From the NCBI RefSeq assembly GCF_000308495.1, contig NZ_BAFU01000061.1, positions 124,001 through 188,000 of the forward strand: DNA of 64,000 nucleotides, read 5' to 3'. Numbering within the stretch: the stretch's first letter is position 1; each line of letters opens with the position of its first letter. Both the position numbers and the translations under genes were made by a program. The notes beneath the pieces were generated by a model. The model did no database searches, was not told the origin of the DNA, and saw only the letters and a program-made list of their open reading frames with translations. Source of the stretch: Nocardia brevicatena NBRC 12119. GTDB lineage: Bacteria; Actinomycetota; Actinomycetes; Mycobacteriales; Mycobacteriaceae. Positions 1-10,717 of this stretch are shown here, piece by piece.

Positions 1-318
1 CCCCCGCTGTCGGTATACCTCCGGCAGCAGTAGCGGCGCGTCGATGCCGCCCAGCAGATTGTGGTTCGCCACCAACAGCACCGGGCCGCTGTCGGGAATG
101 TTCTCCAGTCCGTAGAAACGCGGGCTGGTCCAGGCGCGGATCGGCGCCAGCACCGTCTCCAGGATCCGCAGATCGCTCTCGTCGAGCGTCACGTCCAGGG
201 GCGCACCATCGCTGAGCACCGTGGGAGGCTCCTCGGTGAGGACACCGGCCCCGGTTGCCGGTACGTCGTTGCGCTGCCGAACCCCTGCGTCGGCCGAATC
301 GCGACGGTCGTGCGCCAT
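1..318 (-). CDS. Phospholipid/glycerol acyltransferase family protein, C-terminus beyond window
   Basis: The first 106 residues of a minus-strand gene are visible; the rest lies outside the window. After a poorly conserved 55-residue leader the protein reads RFYGLENIPDSGPVLLVANH and then NLLGGIDAPLLL. This is the block I motif of the PlsC/DAGAT-like lysophospholipid acyltransferases, here with the catalytic pair as H-x6-D (the spacing seen in the DAGAT-like branch). Such proteins transfer acyl groups to glycerolipids at the inner membrane face. The ATG at 318 follows a clear GGAGG about 8 bases upstream. An inverted repeat at 392-422 precedes it. Exact substrate unknown. Confidence 0.8.
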   Translation of the reverse strand, partial: MAHDRRDSADAGVRQRNDVPATGAGVLTEEPPTVLSDGAPLDVTLDESDLRILETVLAPIRAWTSPRFYGLENIPDSGPVLLVANHNLLGGIDAPLLLPEVYRQRG

Positions 319-391
319 GAAAGATCCCTCCTGCTGTCGATTTATGTCCATAATGAATGAAAATCGACAGTGATACACCGGACAGATCGAC

Positions 392-422
392 GTGACAGAG
401 GCTACAATGCGCGCTCTGTCAC
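392..422. promoter_or_regulatory. Inverted repeat, operator or terminator candidate
   Basis: GTGACAGAG and CTCTGTCAC form a perfect 9-bp inverted repeat around a 13-base spacer. It lies between the end of hflX and the start of the acyltransferase gene, both on the minus strand. An octamer CTACAATG occurs in the spacer and again at 430-437. The spacing suits a dimeric regulator, but the repeat could also form a weak hairpin after hflX. No T-tract follows. Confidence 0.35.
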
Positions 423-429
423 GTTGTCA

Positions 430-1965
430 CTACAATGTCGCTACGCCCGCGTGCGCGTACTCGGCCAGGATCGCCGCAAGCGCATGCGGCACCCGGGCTC
501 GCACTCGCGTTCCGCTCTCCTCGTGTTCGGAACTCAGAATCCGCCCTTCGGAGTGGATACGGGCCAGCAGATCGCCTCGGGTATAGGGCAGCAGCACACT
601 CACTTCGACATCCAGCTTGCCGAGGACCTCGTCCAACCTCTCGCGCAGCTCGTCGATACCGACGGACTTGTGCGCGGAGACGAACACGGCGTCGGGCAGC
701 AGGGCCCGCAGCCGGGTCAGCTCCACCGGGGTGACCTCGTCGGTTTTATTGACCACCAGCAGTTCCGGCGGCGCGGGCACACCCGCTTCCCGGATCACAT
801 CGGTGATCACCTCGCGCACCGCCTTGATCTGTTCGGTGGGCAGCGCGTCGGAACCATCGACCACATGCAGCAGCAGATCGGCGTCGGTGACCTCCTCGAG
901 GGTAGACCGGAACGCCTCGACCAATTGGGTGGGCAGATGCCGCACGAATCCGACCGTATCGGTGAACACGACCTCGCGCCCGTCCTCGAGCCGGGCCCGC
1001 CGCGTGGTCGGGTCCAGAGTGGCGAACAAGGCGTCCTGCACCAGCACACCGGAGCCGGTGAGCACGTTCATGAGGCTCGACTTGCCGGCGTTGGTGTATC
1101 CCACGATCGCAACCGAGGGCACCCCGCTCGAGGTGCGGCGCGACCGCATGGTGTCGCGGGCGGTCTTCATCTCCCGGATCTCACGGCGCAGTTTGGCCAT
1201 CCGCTCGCGGATGCGGCGGCGGTCGGTCTCGATCTTCGTCTCACCGGGGCCACGCAGACCCACACCACCGTTGCTGCCGGCCCGACCACCGGCCTGACGG
1301 GACATGGACTCACCCCAACCGCGCAGCCGCGGCAGCATGTATTCCATCTGCGCCAATGCGACCTGTGCCTTGCCCTCGCGGGAGGTGGCGTGCTGGGCGA
1401 AGATGTCCAGGATCAACGCGGTGCGGTCGATCACCTTCACCTTGACGACCTTCTCCAGCGCGGTGAGCTGGGCGGGGGTGAGCTCACCGTCACAGATCAC
1501 GGTATCCGCGCCGGAGGCCAACACCATCGCCCGCAGTTCGTCGGCCTTACCGGAACCGATATAGGTGGCCGGGTCCGGACGGTCGCGACGCTGGATAAGC
1601 GCTTCGAGCACCTCCGAGCCCGCGGTTTCGGCCAGCCGCGCGAGCTCGACCATACTGGCCTCCGCGCGGGCGGCGCTGCCTTCGGTCCACACCCCCACCA
1701 GGACGACGCGTTCCAGGCGCAGCTGCCGGTACTCGACCTCGGTGATATCGGTGAGTTCGGTGGAGAGCCCGGCTACACGGCGCAGCGCGCTGCGGTCCTC
1801 CAACTGGAGTTCGCCCGTGGTGGGCGAACGGTCGTCGCGGATACCGGGGTGGTCCTGGTACTCGGCCTCGGTATCGTCGAATTCGGTCGTCTCGTCGACG
1901 CCGTGCGTCATCTCGACCGGTTCGGCGGACCAACCGGTCGAGGTAAAGCTCTCGGATCTACTCAT
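430..1965 (-). CDS. hflX: Ribosome-associated GTPase HflX
   Basis: A 511-residue HflX GTPase, which binds the 50S subunit and in other bacteria splits stalled or dormant ribosomes. The first ~65 residues are a variable acidic extension. The HflX-specific domain follows (RPDPATYIGSGKADEL, then GLRGPGETKIETD near residue 245). The G domain has G1 GYTNAGKSS near 290, G3 DTVGF near 337 and G4 NKTD near 405. It is the third gene after miaA and dapF, matching the mycobacterial order. The start has no strong ribosome site; an ATG at residue 19 is an alternative. The family assignment is secure. Confidence 0.95.
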   Translation of the reverse strand: MSRSESFTSTGWSAEPVEMTHGVDETTEFDDTEAEYQDHPGIRDDRSPTTGELQLEDRSALRRVAGLSTELTDITEVEYRQLRLERVVLVGVWTEGSAARAEASMVELARLAETAGSEVLEALIQRRDRPDPATYIGSGKADELRAMVLASGADTVICDGELTPAQLTALEKVVKVKVIDRTALILDIFAQHATSREGKAQVALAQMEYMLPRLRGWGESMSRQAGGRAGSNGGVGLRGPGETKIETDRRRIRERMAKLRREIREMKTARDTMRSRRTSSGVPSVAIVGYTNAGKSSLMNVLTGSGVLVQDALFATLDPTTRRARLEDGREVVFTDTVGFVRHLPTQLVEAFRSTLEEVTDADLLLHVVDGSDALPTEQIKAVREVITDVIREAGVPAPPELLVVNKTDEVTPVELTRLRALLPDAVFVSAHKSVGIDELRERLDEVLGKLDVEVSVLLPYTRGDLLARIHSEGRILSSEHEESGTRVRARVPHALAAILAEYAHAGVATL

Positions 1966-2022
1966 ACACCATCCATGCTGCCACGCGACCCTGGCCGCCG
2001 CACCCGAGTTTTATGGTCACAA

Positions 2023-2925
2023 TCAGTGCGAAGACCACCAGTCGGCGGCGATCCGACCGGCCGCGACCAACTCGGACGGCCCGCGCAACCAGGCCGTGCC
2101 GCCGACCAGGCCGACGCGCACCTGCCCACCGGGCACCCGCACGGTGACCTCGCCGGAGCCCGTCGCGGTATCGAGGCCGTCGGCGGCCAGCACCGCGGTC
2201 GCGGCGGCGACGGTTCCGGTACCGCAGGACCGGGTTTCTCCGACGCCGCGCTCGAATACCCGCATATCGACCGCACCGGTGTCGTCGAGCGCGGTAACGA
2301 TCTCGACGTTCACGCCCCGCGGAAACATGGCGAGATCATGGCCCGGCGCCCGTGTGAGATCGAGTTTCCCCAGCGCCTCCGCCGACAGTCCGGCATCGAC
2401 GCAGGCCAGATGGGGGTTGCCGACGTCGATACCGAGACCGGGATAGCTGCCGCCCGCGATCGTGGCCGTCGACTCGCCGAGCACCCGCACCCGGCCCATG
2501 TCGACGGTCACCTCACCGTGCACGGGGCCACCCGAGTGCACGGTGACCGGGCGGGCGCCGGCCCGGCTGCCCACGCGGTAGCGCTCCCGGGTTTCCATAC
2601 CGCTCGCCGCCAGGTAGTGCGCGAACACCCGCACGCCGTTACCGCACATCTCGGCGATCGAACCGTCGGCATTGCGGTAGTCCATGAACCAGTCGTCCGT
2701 CTCCACCCCGTCGGGGTACTCGGTGAGCACACCCGCGCGGCGCAGCGCGCCGGCACGTGCGACCCGCAGCACACCATCGGCGCCGAGCCCTCGGCGCCGA
2801 TCGCAGAGTGCGGCGATCCGCCCCGGGGTCAACTCCAACCGGACCTCGGGGTCGGGGAGCACCACGAAATCGTTCTGGGTGCCGTGGCCCTTGGTGAATT
2901 CGATGGCCGTCTCGGTTTCGGGCAC
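2023..2925 (-). CDS. dapF: Diaminopimelate epimerase
   Basis: Converts LL- to meso-diaminopimelate for lysine and peptidoglycan synthesis. The two catalytic cysteines are visible in [14 protein letters not shown] (about residue 94) and [16 protein letters not shown] (about residue 232). The N-terminal [16 protein letters not shown] motif and GNPHLACVD are also present. The 300-residue length fits the family. I chose the GTG at 2925 because the conserved region starts eight residues later and anything further upstream overlaps the TrmH-like gene ending at 2946. It is cotranscribed with the genes at 2946-5589. dapA and dapB lie about 30 kb away in the same window. Confidence 0.95.
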   Translation of the reverse strand: MPETETAIEFTKGHGTQNDFVVLPDPEVRLELTPGRIAALCDRRRGLGADGVLRVARAGALRRAGVLTEYPDGVETDDWFMDYRNADGSIAEMCGNGVRVFAHYLAASGMETRERYRVGSRAGARPVTVHSGGPVHGEVTVDMGRVRVLGESTATIAGGSYPGLGIDVGNPHLACVDAGLSAEALGKLDLTRAPGHDLAMFPRGVNVEIVTALDDTGAVDMRVFERGVGETRSCGTGTVAAATAVLAADGLDTATGSGEVTVRVPGGQVRVGLVGGTAWLRGPSELVAAGRIAADWWSSH

Positions 2926-2945
2926 GTCCTCGCTCTCTCTGTCGG

Positions 2946-3779
2946 TTATCGGGTGAACGTCCGACGCTGCCGGGAAATTTCGTACAGGGCGACGGCGGCC
3001 GCCGACGGCGCGCCCAGCGAACTCGCCGTACCGCCCATCGGGATGCGGACGGTATCGTCGCACGCCGCCGTCCAGGCGGCGCTCATTCCGCTGGTCTCGT
3101 TGCCGATGACCAGAATGGTGGCCTCGGTCAGATCGTGATCGAAGATCGCGCGGGCGCCGTGCTCATCGGTGCCGACGATGCGGGTGGGGATACCGCGGCG
3201 CACCTGCCGATCACGGAATTCGCAGACCTGCGCCGGCCCCCCGGTCCGCAACACCGGCAGCGCGAACAGCGAACCGGTGGAGGCCCGGACGGCCTGCGGA
3301 TCGTAGTGGTCGGCGCCGTGCCCGGTGACGATCACGGCGGCCGCTCCGAAGGCGTCCGCGGAGCGGATTCCGGTGCCGAGGTTTCCCGGCGAATTGGGGC
3401 GATCGAACACCACGACCAGCGGAGGCTCACCGGGTTCGCCCGCCTCGAATTCGGTGAGATCGAGCGATCGGGTCACGGCGACGGCCACCAGTTCGGGCAC
3501 CCCGCCGGACTTCTCCCCCAACTCGGCCATCAACTCCGGGGCCAGGCCCACGCGCGGGACATCGCAGGTATCGAGGATGTCGCGCGCCCAGTTCGACAGT
3601 GCGGGAGCGTCGAGCCGGTACAGCAGGGTGTCCAGCGGCCACTCGTGGGCGAGGGTCTGGGTGATCGGGCGCACGCCCTGGATCAGGAATCGGCCGTCGC
3701 GGTGGCGTTTGGTGCGGTTGTCGCGGTAGGCGTGCCAGACCTGGAAGGCGGCGGTGCGGGAGCGTATCTGTCGGGTCAT
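2946..3779 (-). CDS. TrmH/SpoU-family RNA 2'-O-methyltransferase
   Basis: SpoU-type (SPOUT knot) RNA methyltransferase of 277 residues. Motif 1 is [17 protein letters not shown], motif 2 is [10 protein letters not shown] and motif 3 is [18 protein letters not shown], close to the C-terminus. These enzymes 2'-O-methylate ribose in rRNA or tRNA using S-adenosylmethionine; the target here is unknown. In motif 3 the usual Asn of SLN is Gly (SLG), which is worth noting because that Asn is well conserved in TrmH/TrmL. Its start overlaps the miaA stop as ATGA, so translation is coupled. An N-terminal substrate-binding region precedes the methyltransferase fold. Confidence 0.85.
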   Translation of the reverse strand: MTRQIRSRTAAFQVWHAYRDNRTKRHRDGRFLIQGVRPITQTLAHEWPLDTLLYRLDAPALSNWARDILDTCDVPRVGLAPELMAELGEKSGGVPELVAVAVTRSLDLTEFEAGEPGEPPLVVVFDRPNSPGNLGTGIRSADAFGAAAVIVTGHGADHYDPQAVRASTGSLFALPVLRTGGPAQVCEFRDRQVRRGIPTRIVGTDEHGARAIFDHDLTEATILVIGNETSGMSAAWTAACDDTVRIPMGGTASSLGAPSAAAVALYEISRQRRTFTR

Positions 3780-4753
3780 CGCGGAGTCCGTTCGTTCGCC
3801 GAGCGGGCCGGGCCGGTACCGGCGCCCGTCCGGTCCCGGTCTGGGTCGTCGAGCACGGCGAGCGCCGACGCGGTCAGCGCGGGGTCGGCGCCGTCGAGCC
3901 AGCGCACCCGTCGATCACGGCGGAACCACGAGCGCTGCCGCCGCACGTAGCGGCGGGTGCCGATCAGGGTTCGCTCCCGGGCCTCGGCCACGTCGTATTC
4001 ACCGTCGAGGTAGGCGAGGACCTGGGCATAGCCGATGGCGCGACGCGCGGTCTGCCCCTCCCGCAGGCCCCGCTCGACCAGGCCGCGCACCTCCTCCACC
4101 AGGCCGCTGTCAAACATGGCCGCGGTCCGCCGCTCGATCCGCGCGTCCAGTTCGGCGGTCTCCCGGTCCACGCCGAGGATGACGGCTCCCCAGCGCGGTT
4201 CGCCGATCACGGGCGCCGAGGCCGCGAACGGACGCCCGGTGAGTTCCACCACTTCCAGCGCCCGCACGATCCGCCGGCCATCGGTGGGCAGGATGGTCGC
4301 CGCGGCGGCGGGATCGGCGCGGCGCAGCGCCTCGTGCACCGCCGCGACGCCCTGCTCGGCCAGCACCGCCTCCCAGCGGGCCCGCACCCGTGGATCGGTG
4401 GCCGGGAACTCCCACTGGTCGAGCAGCGCCTGGACGTACATCATCGAACCGCCGACAATCACCGGGACGTGGTCGCGGGCCATGATCGCCTCCACATCCG
4501 CCGAGGCGGCGGCCTGATAGGCGGCCACCGTGGCCATATCGGTGACCTCGAGCACGTCCAGCTGATGGTGCGGGATACCGCGCCGCTGCGCCGGGGCCAG
4601 TTTGGCGGTGCCGATATCCATTCCGCGGTACAGCTGCATGGCGTCGATATTCACGATCTCTCCGCCGAGCCGTTCGGCGAGGTCCAGCGCCAGCTCCGAT
4701 TTCCCGGTGGCGGTGGGGCCGACGACGGCGACCGGCTGCACGGGTGCGTTCAC
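3776..4753 (-). CDS. miaA: tRNA dimethylallyltransferase
   Basis: Adds a dimethylallyl group to N6 of A37 in tRNAs reading UNN codons, making the substrate for MiaB, which is also in this window. The P-loop [15 protein letters not shown] is at residues 11-25. [15 protein letters not shown] follows near residue 38, and [15 protein letters not shown] lies near the C-terminus. The 325-residue length is normal. The GTG start at 4753 overlaps the stop of the upstream gene (GTGA), and the 3' end overlaps the TrmH-like gene (ATGA). The three genes therefore form a tightly coupled run. Confidence 0.95.
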   Translation of the reverse strand: MNAPVQPVAVVGPTATGKSELALDLAERLGGEIVNIDAMQLYRGMDIGTAKLAPAQRRGIPHHQLDVLEVTDMATVAAYQAAASADVEAIMARDHVPVIVGGSMMYVQALLDQWEFPATDPRVRARWEAVLAEQGVAAVHEALRRADPAAAATILPTDGRRIVRALEVVELTGRPFAASAPVIGEPRWGAVILGVDRETAELDARIERRTAAMFDSGLVEEVRGLVERGLREGQTARRAIGYAQVLAYLDGEYDVAEARERTLIGTRRYVRRQRSWFRRDRRVRWLDGADPALTASALAVLDDPDRDRTGAGTGPARSANERTPR

Positions 4754-5589
4754 CGGGCCACCTCACCGCCGGTCGCGGGCCGCCACATACCCACGTGGTA
4801 GCCGACCCCGAACGGCGCCCCCCGATATCGGCCCTCCACCGCCGGTGGGGCCGGATCGGTGGCGACCAGCCCGGCCAACACCTGGTAGGCGGCGCGACCG
4901 GATACCGCGAGCCGGGCGCACAGCCGCGGGTCCAGCGCCATCAGCGCGGTGCGGTCACCGGTGGCCAGGGCGGTGTCGAGGCAGTCCTGCACCGGGCCCG
5001 CGTCAGGATCGAAGTACCCGGGCGCGGCGGTCGACAGGGTCGCGGCACCGTCGGCGACCACCAGCACGGCACACTGCTCGTCGTGAGCGTCGAGTTCGGC
5101 CCGGAGTTCGGCACCGAGTTCGGCGCACCGGGCCGCGGGGGTGTCCGCCGCGACGAGATGAACCCGCGCGGCCGCCTCCGACGCCACCTCACCACGCAGC
5201 CAACCGGCGATCAGCGCGGGCAACGGCAGGCAGGGGTCCGGCGGGGTCGCGCCGTGGATGCCCGCCCCGCCGGATACGGGCCGCGGGCCCGACAGCGCCA
5301 CGGGTACGTCCACACCGAATCCGCGGAACGTGCCCACCGCGTCGCTACCGATGATCCGAGTCGTATCCCCGACGCCGACGACCGCCCAGCGCGACGACAC
5401 GGCCGCCAGCGTCCGCCCGACCCTCAACACCGCCGTCCGCAACTCCGCCAGTTGCACGTCGCGTGGATCCGGCACCGACGTTCGGTCCGATGCCGGTTGC
5501 CGGTCTTCACCATGAGCACGCGAAGAACCGCCACACAGCTCGGAAACCAGGATCGGCGGCGAGGGGACCAGGGCCGCTAGACAGAACAC
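4750..5589 (-). CDS. Class III extradiol dioxygenase-like protein (Rv2728c type)
   Basis: A roughly 280-residue protein resembling the conserved actinobacterial family next to miaA (Rv2728c in M. tuberculosis), annotated as class III extradiol ring-cleavage dioxygenase, subunit B-like. Features include the N-terminal [18 protein letters not shown], a central region rich in Ala and Asp, and [10 protein letters not shown] at the C-terminus. Ring-cleavage activity is not established, and I cannot point to a clear metal triad. The start is uncertain: GTG at 5589 places the conserved LVPSPP at residue 7. The reading frame is open further upstream but that part looks non-conserved. It overlaps miaA by GTGA. 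Confidence 0.7.
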   Translation of the reverse strand: MFCLAALVPSPPILVSELCGGSSRAHGEDRQPASDRTSVPDPRDVQLAELRTAVLRVGRTLAAVSSRWAVVGVGDTTRIIGSDAVGTFRGFGVDVPVALSGPRPVSGGAGIHGATPPDPCLPLPALIAGWLRGEVASEAAARVHLVAADTPAARCAELGAELRAELDAHDEQCAVLVVADGAATLSTAAPGYFDPDAGPVQDCLDTALATGDRTALMALDPRLCARLAVSGRAAYQVLAGLVATDPAPPAVEGRYRGAPFGVGYHVGMWRPATGGEVAR

Positions 5590-5846
5590 GAGGTCAACGG
5601 TAACCGCTGCGCTATCCCGCCCGGTATCACGACCGGTACCTGGGCCTTCGAGTGTCTCTGCCGGAATCCGCACCCCAATTGCTAGTGTTCGAAGTATCCG
5701 GACCAGGTCATCGTGGGTCCGGATCCGCGGGGAACGGTCCCGCGGCAGCAGGGCGCACAATGTGGTTTCCAGGGCCCGGACCAGGTTGAATGGAATGGGC
5801 TACAGCGCAGCCAGGCAGCCGTGACGCGCGGCAGGGACGAGGAGCA

Positions 5847-7274
5847 ATGAGCGACAGAAACGGAACCGCGAAACCCGGCCCCGACATCACCCCGCGACCG
5901 TCCGGAACCGAACCGGTCGGCGAAACCGCCCACACCAAACCCGGTGGGTCCACGAAACGCGGCAGCGCGAAAAAGAGCGGCGCCGCACACCCCAAGCCCC
6001 ACGCGGTGAACCCCGGTCAGGCCGCCCAGCATCCGCACGCCGTGGTCGTGCCCAGCGTCACCGACCCCAGCAGATGGGGCCGGGTCGACGAGGACGGCAC
6101 GGTATGGCTGAAGACCTCCGAAGGTGAGCGGGTCGTCGGCTCTTGGCAGGCCGGGGACGCCGCCGAGGGGCTGGCCCATTTCGGACGCCGCTTCGATGAT
6201 CTGGCCACCGAAGTCGCCCTGCTCGAGGCCCGGCTGGCCGCCGGCACCGACGCGCGCAAGACCAAGACCGCCGCCCTCGCCCTCGCCGAATCGCTGCCCA
6301 CCGCCGCCGTGGTCGGCGATGTCGAGGGCCTGGCCGCCCGCCTGCACGCCATCGCCGAACACTCCGACGAGGCCGCCGCCCAGGCGCGCGAGGAAAAAGA
6401 GCGCACCCGCCACGAACACACCGAACGCAAGGAGGTGCTCGCGGCCGAGGCGGAGAAGATCGCCGCCGAATCCACCCAATGGAAGGCCGCGGGCGACCGA
6501 CTGCGGGAAATCCTCGAGGAGTGGAAGACCATCCGCGGGGTGGACCGCAAAGTCGACGACGCCCTGTGGCGGCGCTACTCGAAGGCGCGGGAGGCGTTCA
6601 ACCGGCGCCGCGGTGCCCACTTCGCCGAACTCGACCGGGAACGCGCCGCGGCCAAGGCCCGCAAGGAAGAGCTGTGCCTGCGCGCCGAGGAACTGTCCGA
6701 TTCCACCGACTGGGCGGGTACGGCCGCGGTATTCCGTGAGCTGCTCACCGAATGGAAGAACGCCGGCCGCGCGCCGCGCGAGGCCGACGAGGCGTTGTGG
6801 CGTCGGTTCAAGAGCGCCCAGGACGTGTTCTTCGCCGCCCGCAATGCCGCGGTGTCGGAACGCGAGGCCGAATTCGAGGAGAACGCGGCCGCCAAGGAGG
6901 AGCTGCTGAGCCAGTACGCGCCGCATATCGATCCCGACACCGATCTGGACGGTGCCCGGACCCTGCTGCGTGAACTTCAGGAACACTGGGAGTCCATCGG
7001 CAAGGTCCCGCGGGAGCGGATGCACGATCTGGAAGGCAGGCTGCGCGCCATCGAGAAGCGGGTGCGTGAGGCGGTGGACGCGCAATGGCGACGCACCGAC
7101 CCGGAGGCACTGGCCCGCGCGGCCCAGTTCCGCGAGCGCGTCACCCAGTTCGAGGAACAGGCCGCCAAGGCCGAGGCCGCCGGCCGGACCCGCGACGCGG
7201 AGAAGGCCTGGGAGCAGGCCAGGCAGTGGCGGGAATGGGCCGAGGCCGCCGAGGGTGCGGTCAGCAACCGGTGA
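5847..7274 (+). CDS. DUF349 domain-containing coiled-coil protein
   Basis: A 475-residue protein with at least three DUF349 repeats. The tell-tale pattern W+..(G/A)R.PR..D..LW.RF.... appears as [20 protein letters not shown] near residue 225, [20 protein letters not shown] near 305 and [20 protein letters not shown] near 380. It is very rich in Ala, Glu, Lys and Arg and predicted largely helical. The start has a GAGGAG three bases upstream of the ATG; the N-terminal 55 residues are low-complexity. It is the equivalent of Rv2731 and sits convergent to the minus-strand membrane gene next door. Molecular function is not known to me. Confidence 0.85.
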   Translation: MSDRNGTAKPGPDITPRPSGTEPVGETAHTKPGGSTKRGSAKKSGAAHPKPHAVNPGQAAQHPHAVVVPSVTDPSRWGRVDEDGTVWLKTSEGERVVGSWQAGDAAEGLAHFGRRFDDLATEVALLEARLAAGTDARKTKTAALALAESLPTAAVVGDVEGLAARLHAIAEHSDEAAAQAREEKERTRHEHTERKEVLAAEAEKIAAESTQWKAAGDRLREILEEWKTIRGVDRKVDDALWRRYSKAREAFNRRRGAHFAELDRERAAAKARKEELCLRAEELSDSTDWAGTAAVFRELLTEWKNAGRAPREADEALWRRFKSAQDVFFAARNAAVSEREAEFEENAAAKEELLSQYAPHIDPDTDLDGARTLLRELQEHWESIGKVPRERMHDLEGRLRAIEKRVREAVDAQWRRTDPEALARAAQFRERVTQFEEQAAKAEAAGRTRDAEKAWEQARQWREWAEAAEGAVSNR

Positions 7275-7284
7275 GCCGGCCGGT

Positions 7285-8058
7285 TCAGTCCTCGCCCATC
7301 CGGCGTCGCCGCTGACGTTCCTCTTCCTCGGCCGCGGCGATCCGCCGCTGCTCTTCGGCGGCGAGCTGGAGGGCGGTACGACTCCAGACGACCCGCACCC
7401 AGTGGAACGTCAGCACCATCACGGCGAGAGTGCCGAGCACCAGACCGACACCGGGGCCCGAGCCCACATAGTTGCCCAGTCCCGGTGTCTGGCGATGCCA
7501 GATCGAGAACACCCCGAACGCGCCGGCGATCGCCGACCCGGCGACCGCCATCCAGGCCAGGACCCAGCGGCGGGTCATCAGGGCCAGCAGCGAGAAGCCG
7601 ATTCCGAACACCACCACGAACCATACGAAGATCCGCGACGGCAGACCGATGTGCTCGGTCGCGGTGGCGGTCGAACCGAGCAGCACATCGAACCCGCGGG
7701 CACTGCCCGAATGCGGCAGCACCAGCGATACCAGAAGGACGAAAACCGCCACTGCCACGACCAGTGCCCGCGCCCCGGGGTCGATCTCGCCCGCGATCCG
7801 GCGTTCGACGGCATCGATATCGTCACGGAACTGCTCGAATTCGTCGGTGGTGTCGACGGGGTTCACGGCGTCGTCGTTCCCTTCCGCTGAGTCGTTGTCG
7901 GGTGTGGACGTCTCGGGGTCCGTGCCGGTGTCGCGGGCATCGGCCGCCTCGTCTCCCGATTCACCCCGCCGGGAGCCCTCGTCGCCGATCCCGCGTCCTT
8001 CGTCGGCGGGCTCGGGTCCGCGGTCGGCCGGGTCCGGTCCGTCGTTCGGCTCGCTCAT
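7285..8058 (-). CDS. Conserved membrane protein with acidic N-terminus (Rv2732c type)
   Basis: A 257-residue protein. Residues 1-75 are strongly acidic and proline-rich with no fold visible. Residues ~95-235 hold about four hydrophobic helices, for example [20 protein letters not shown] and [20 protein letters not shown]. The C-terminus is a charged tail with [14 protein letters not shown]. Its start overlaps the miaB stop as ATGA, an arrangement shared with Rv2733c-Rv2732c. Function unknown. It may be anchored in the plasma membrane with the acidic region in the cytoplasm (inference). Confidence 0.8.
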   Translation of the reverse strand: MSEPNDGPDPADRGPEPADEGRGIGDEGSRRGESGDEAADARDTGTDPETSTPDNDSAEGNDDAVNPVDTTDEFEQFRDDIDAVERRIAGEIDPGARALVVAVAVFVLLVSLVLPHSGSARGFDVLLGSTATATEHIGLPSRIFVWFVVVFGIGFSLLALMTRRWVLAWMAVAGSAIAGAFGVFSIWHRQTPGLGNYVGSGPGVGLVLGTLAVMVLTFHWVRVVWSRTALQLAAEEQRRIAAAEEEERQRRRRMGED

Positions 8059-9608
8059 ACGTCACATCCGGAGGCACATCCCGAGATGGCCGGCTCGGGA
8101 GCCGGGGGGCCGATTCGGGGCAGTCCGAGACCGACACCGATCGGCGCGGTCCTGGGGGTGATGCCCTGTTCGTGGGCGTCGCCCGCTCGGGTCCGCCGGT
8201 GGGTGCGAATCGGCGCGTCGGCGATGAGGTGATGCGGGGCGGCGGCGGTGACGTCGACGGTCACCACATCGCCGGGACGGATCGGCCTCATGGTCGGATC
8301 GGGGCGGAAATGCACCAGTCGGCCGTCGCGGGCCCGGCCGCTCATCCGGGCGGTGGCGGTGTTCTTCCTGCCCGATCCCTCGGTGACCAGCAGTTCCACT
8401 TCGGTCCCCACCAGAGCGCGGTTGGCGTCGAGGGAGATCTCCTCCTGGAGCGCGATGAGCCGGTCGAAGCGCTCCTGCACCACCTCTTTGGGTAGCTGGT
8501 CGGGCATCTCGGCGGCGGGGGTACCCGGGCGCTTCGAGTACTGGAAGGTGAATGCGCTGGTGAACCGCGCCTGCCGCACCACCTCCAGGGTTTGCCGGAA
8601 GTCCTCCTCTGTTTCGCCCGGGAAGCCGACGATGATGTCGGTGGTGATGGCCGCGTGCGGCATCGCCGCCCGCACCTTCTCGATAATGCGCAGGTAGCGG
8701 GCTTGCCGGTAAGAACGGCGCATCGCCTTGAGTACTCGGTCGGAACCGGACTGCAACGGCATGTGCAGCTGCGGGCAGACATTGGGGGTCCAGGCCATCG
8801 CCTCGATTACATCATCGGTGAACTCGGCCGGATGCGGGGAGGTGAACCTCACCCGTTCCAAACCCTCGATCCCCCCGCACGCGCGCAGCAGTTCGGCAAA
8901 GGCACCGCGGTCGCGCGGCTGGTCCGGATCGACGAACGAGGCGCCGTAGGAGTTGACGTTCTGCCCGAGCAGGGTCACCTCGAGCACTCCCTGGTCGACC
9001 AGCGCCTGGACCTCGGCGAGCACATCGCCGGGCCGCCGGTCCACTTCCTTGCCGCGCAGCGACGGCACGATGCAGAAGGTGCAGGTGTTGTTGCAGCCGA
9101 CGGAGATGGAGACCCAGCCCGCATAGGCCGACTCCCGTTTGGCGGGCAGTGTCGATGGGAACGCCTCCAGCGACTCCAGGATCTCTACCTGTGCCTCGTC
9201 GTTGTGGCGAGCGCGTTCCAGCAGCACGGGCAGCGACCCGATGTTGTGGGTGCCGAACACCACATCGACCCACGGCGCCTTGCGGACCACGACATCGCGA
9301 TCTTTCTGGGCCAGGCATCCGCCGACCGCGATCTGCATACCGGGTTTCGACGCCTTGATCGGCGCGAGATGCCCGAGGGTGCCGTAGAGCTTGTTGTCGG
9401 CGTTCTCCCGCACCGCGCAGGTGTTGAACACCACCAGATCGGCCGTCGCGCCCGGCGCGGCCTTCACATAGCCCGCATCCTCGAGCAGGCCGGACAAGCG
9501 TTCGGAATCGTGCACGTTCATCTGGCAGCCGAAGGTGCGGACCTCGTAACTACGCACTCCGGCACCTTCGGCGGAGGTGGGGGGCGTTACCTGTCCGATC
9601 GAATCCAC
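8055..9608 (-). CDS. miaB: tRNA-2-methylthio-N6-dimethylallyladenosine synthase
   Basis: Radical-SAM methylthiotransferase acting on i6A37 made by MiaA. The MTTase domain has its three cluster cysteines in [26 protein letters not shown] and [10 protein letters not shown]. The radical-SAM CxxxCxxC is [20 protein letters not shown], and a TRAM domain follows ([15 protein letters not shown]). An unusual ~45-residue Ala/Arg/Pro-rich tail follows TRAM. I chose the GTG at 9608 ([10 protein letters not shown]); the open frame continues to 9716, but that part has no family similarity. 278 bases separate it from the divergent gluA. Confidence 0.93.
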   Translation of the reverse strand: MDSIGQVTPPTSAEGAGVRSYEVRTFGCQMNVHDSERLSGLLEDAGYVKAAPGATADLVVFNTCAVRENADNKLYGTLGHLAPIKASKPGMQIAVGGCLAQKDRDVVVRKAPWVDVVFGTHNIGSLPVLLERARHNDEAQVEILESLEAFPSTLPAKRESAYAGWVSISVGCNNTCTFCIVPSLRGKEVDRRPGDVLAEVQALVDQGVLEVTLLGQNVNSYGASFVDPDQPRDRGAFAELLRACGGIEGLERVRFTSPHPAEFTDDVIEAMAWTPNVCPQLHMPLQSGSDRVLKAMRRSYRQARYLRIIEKVRAAMPHAAITTDIIVGFPGETEEDFRQTLEVVRQARFTSAFTFQYSKRPGTPAAEMPDQLPKEVVQERFDRLIALQEEISLDANRALVGTEVELLVTEGSGRKNTATARMSGRARDGRLVHFRPDPTMRPIRPGDVVTVDVTAAAPHHLIADAPIRTHRRTRAGDAHEQGITPRTAPIGVGLGLPRIGPPAPEPAISGCASGCDV

Positions 9609-9886
9609 CCGTCCAGGGTACGGGCCGCCCTCGAATCGTTTTCCGGCGCGTTCTGTCCGCGTGAGCCGGGTCTCCATGGGCGGCCTCCGATGTGTCCCGT
9701 CAGGGTGTGTGCGCACGCCGCGGAACAGGCAAACGATGGACGTGGGGCGAGCGCTCGCCCGCGAAAACGGTCATCGAGTTACGCGAAAATAATCATAAGG
9801 TTAAGCGCATATGTCATCTCGGCGCGGTGCCTCGGTGTGTCGCGGAAAGGCGAGAAAATCCACGATTTCCGCCTAAGGTCTCATTT

Positions 9887-10669
9887 ATGACCGACGCCAT
9901 CGAGACGGGCGCCGCGCCCGGCGCCGCCGCTGCGCCGCCCATGATCGAGATGCGCGGCGTGAACAAACACTTCGGAAAACTGCATGTACTGCGCGATATC
10001 GATCTCGCGGTGCCGCGTGGTCAGGTGGTGATCGTACTCGGCCCCTCCGGCTCGGGTAAATCGACACTGTGCCGGACCATCAACCGGCTGGAACCGATCG
10101 ATTCCGGACGGATCAGTGTCGACGGGGTGCCGCTGCCGGCCGAGGGGCGGGCGCTGGCCGCGTTACGCGCCGATGTGGGCATGGTTTTCCAGTCGTTCAA
10201 CCTCTTCGCGCACAAGACGATCGTCGACAATGTCACATTGGCCCCCATCAAGGTCCGCAAGGCGAAAAAGGACAAGGCGCGCCGCCGGGCGATGGAACTG
10301 CTGGAACGTGTCGGTATCGCCGACCAGGCGGACAAGTACCCGGCACAATTGTCCGGCGGTCAGCAGCAGCGCGTCGCCATCGCACGGGCGCTGGCGATGG
10401 ATCCGAAGGTGATGTTGTTCGACGAGCCGACCTCGGCACTGGACCCGGAAATGGTCAACGAAGTGCTCGACGTCATGGTCTCGCTGGCCAAGGAGGGGAT
10501 GACGATGCTGGTGGTCACCCACGAGATGGGTTTCGCCCGGCGCGCCGGAAATCGTGTGCTGTTCATGGCCGATGGCCGAGTGGTCGAGGACACCGACCCG
10601 GAGACGTTCTTCACTGCGCCGACATCGGAGCGGGCCAAGGACTTCCTCGGCAAGATACTCGCCCACTGA
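9887..10669 (+). CDS. gluA: Glutamate ABC transporter, ATP-binding subunit
   Basis: A 260-residue ATPase of the polar amino-acid uptake class. Walker A is [11 protein letters not shown], the Q-loop is [13 protein letters not shown], the signature is LSGGQQQR, Walker B is [14 protein letters not shown], and the switch His is in VVTHEMGF. The ATG at 9887 is preceded by AAGG. Together with gluBCD downstream it forms one operon, adjacent to recX as in Corynebacterium. The 9609-9886 leader contains an AT-rich patch (9781-9815) unusual for this genome. That patch is the likely promoter region, but I could not match a known operator. Confidence 0.93.
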   Translation: MTDAIETGAAPGAAAAPPMIEMRGVNKHFGKLHVLRDIDLAVPRGQVVIVLGPSGSGKSTLCRTINRLEPIDSGRISVDGVPLPAEGRALAALRADVGMVFQSFNLFAHKTIVDNVTLAPIKVRKAKKDKARRRAMELLERVGIADQADKYPAQLSGGQQQRVAIARALAMDPKVMLFDEPTSALDPEMVNEVLDVMVSLAKEGMTMLVVTHEMGFARRAGNRVLFMADGRVVEDTDPETFFTAPTSERAKDFLGKILAH

Positions 10670-10717
10670 CGGCACAGCCGATGGCATATCGCCATCACAG
10701 ATGAGGGAAGGAACACG

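Noticed and set aside
370-3138. A 922-codon plus-strand open frame
   Set aside because: It is antisense to hflX and dapF, has Gln/His/Arg-rich nonsense composition and no family motif; a high-GC shadow frame.
9781-9886. GlnR or AmtR operator upstream of gluA
   Set aside because: The region is AT-rich with a GTTAC, but the second half-site and spacing do not match either consensus.
8592-9890. Long plus-strand open frame opposite miaB
   Set aside because: Fully antisense to a well-supported miaB; composition typical of shadow frames.
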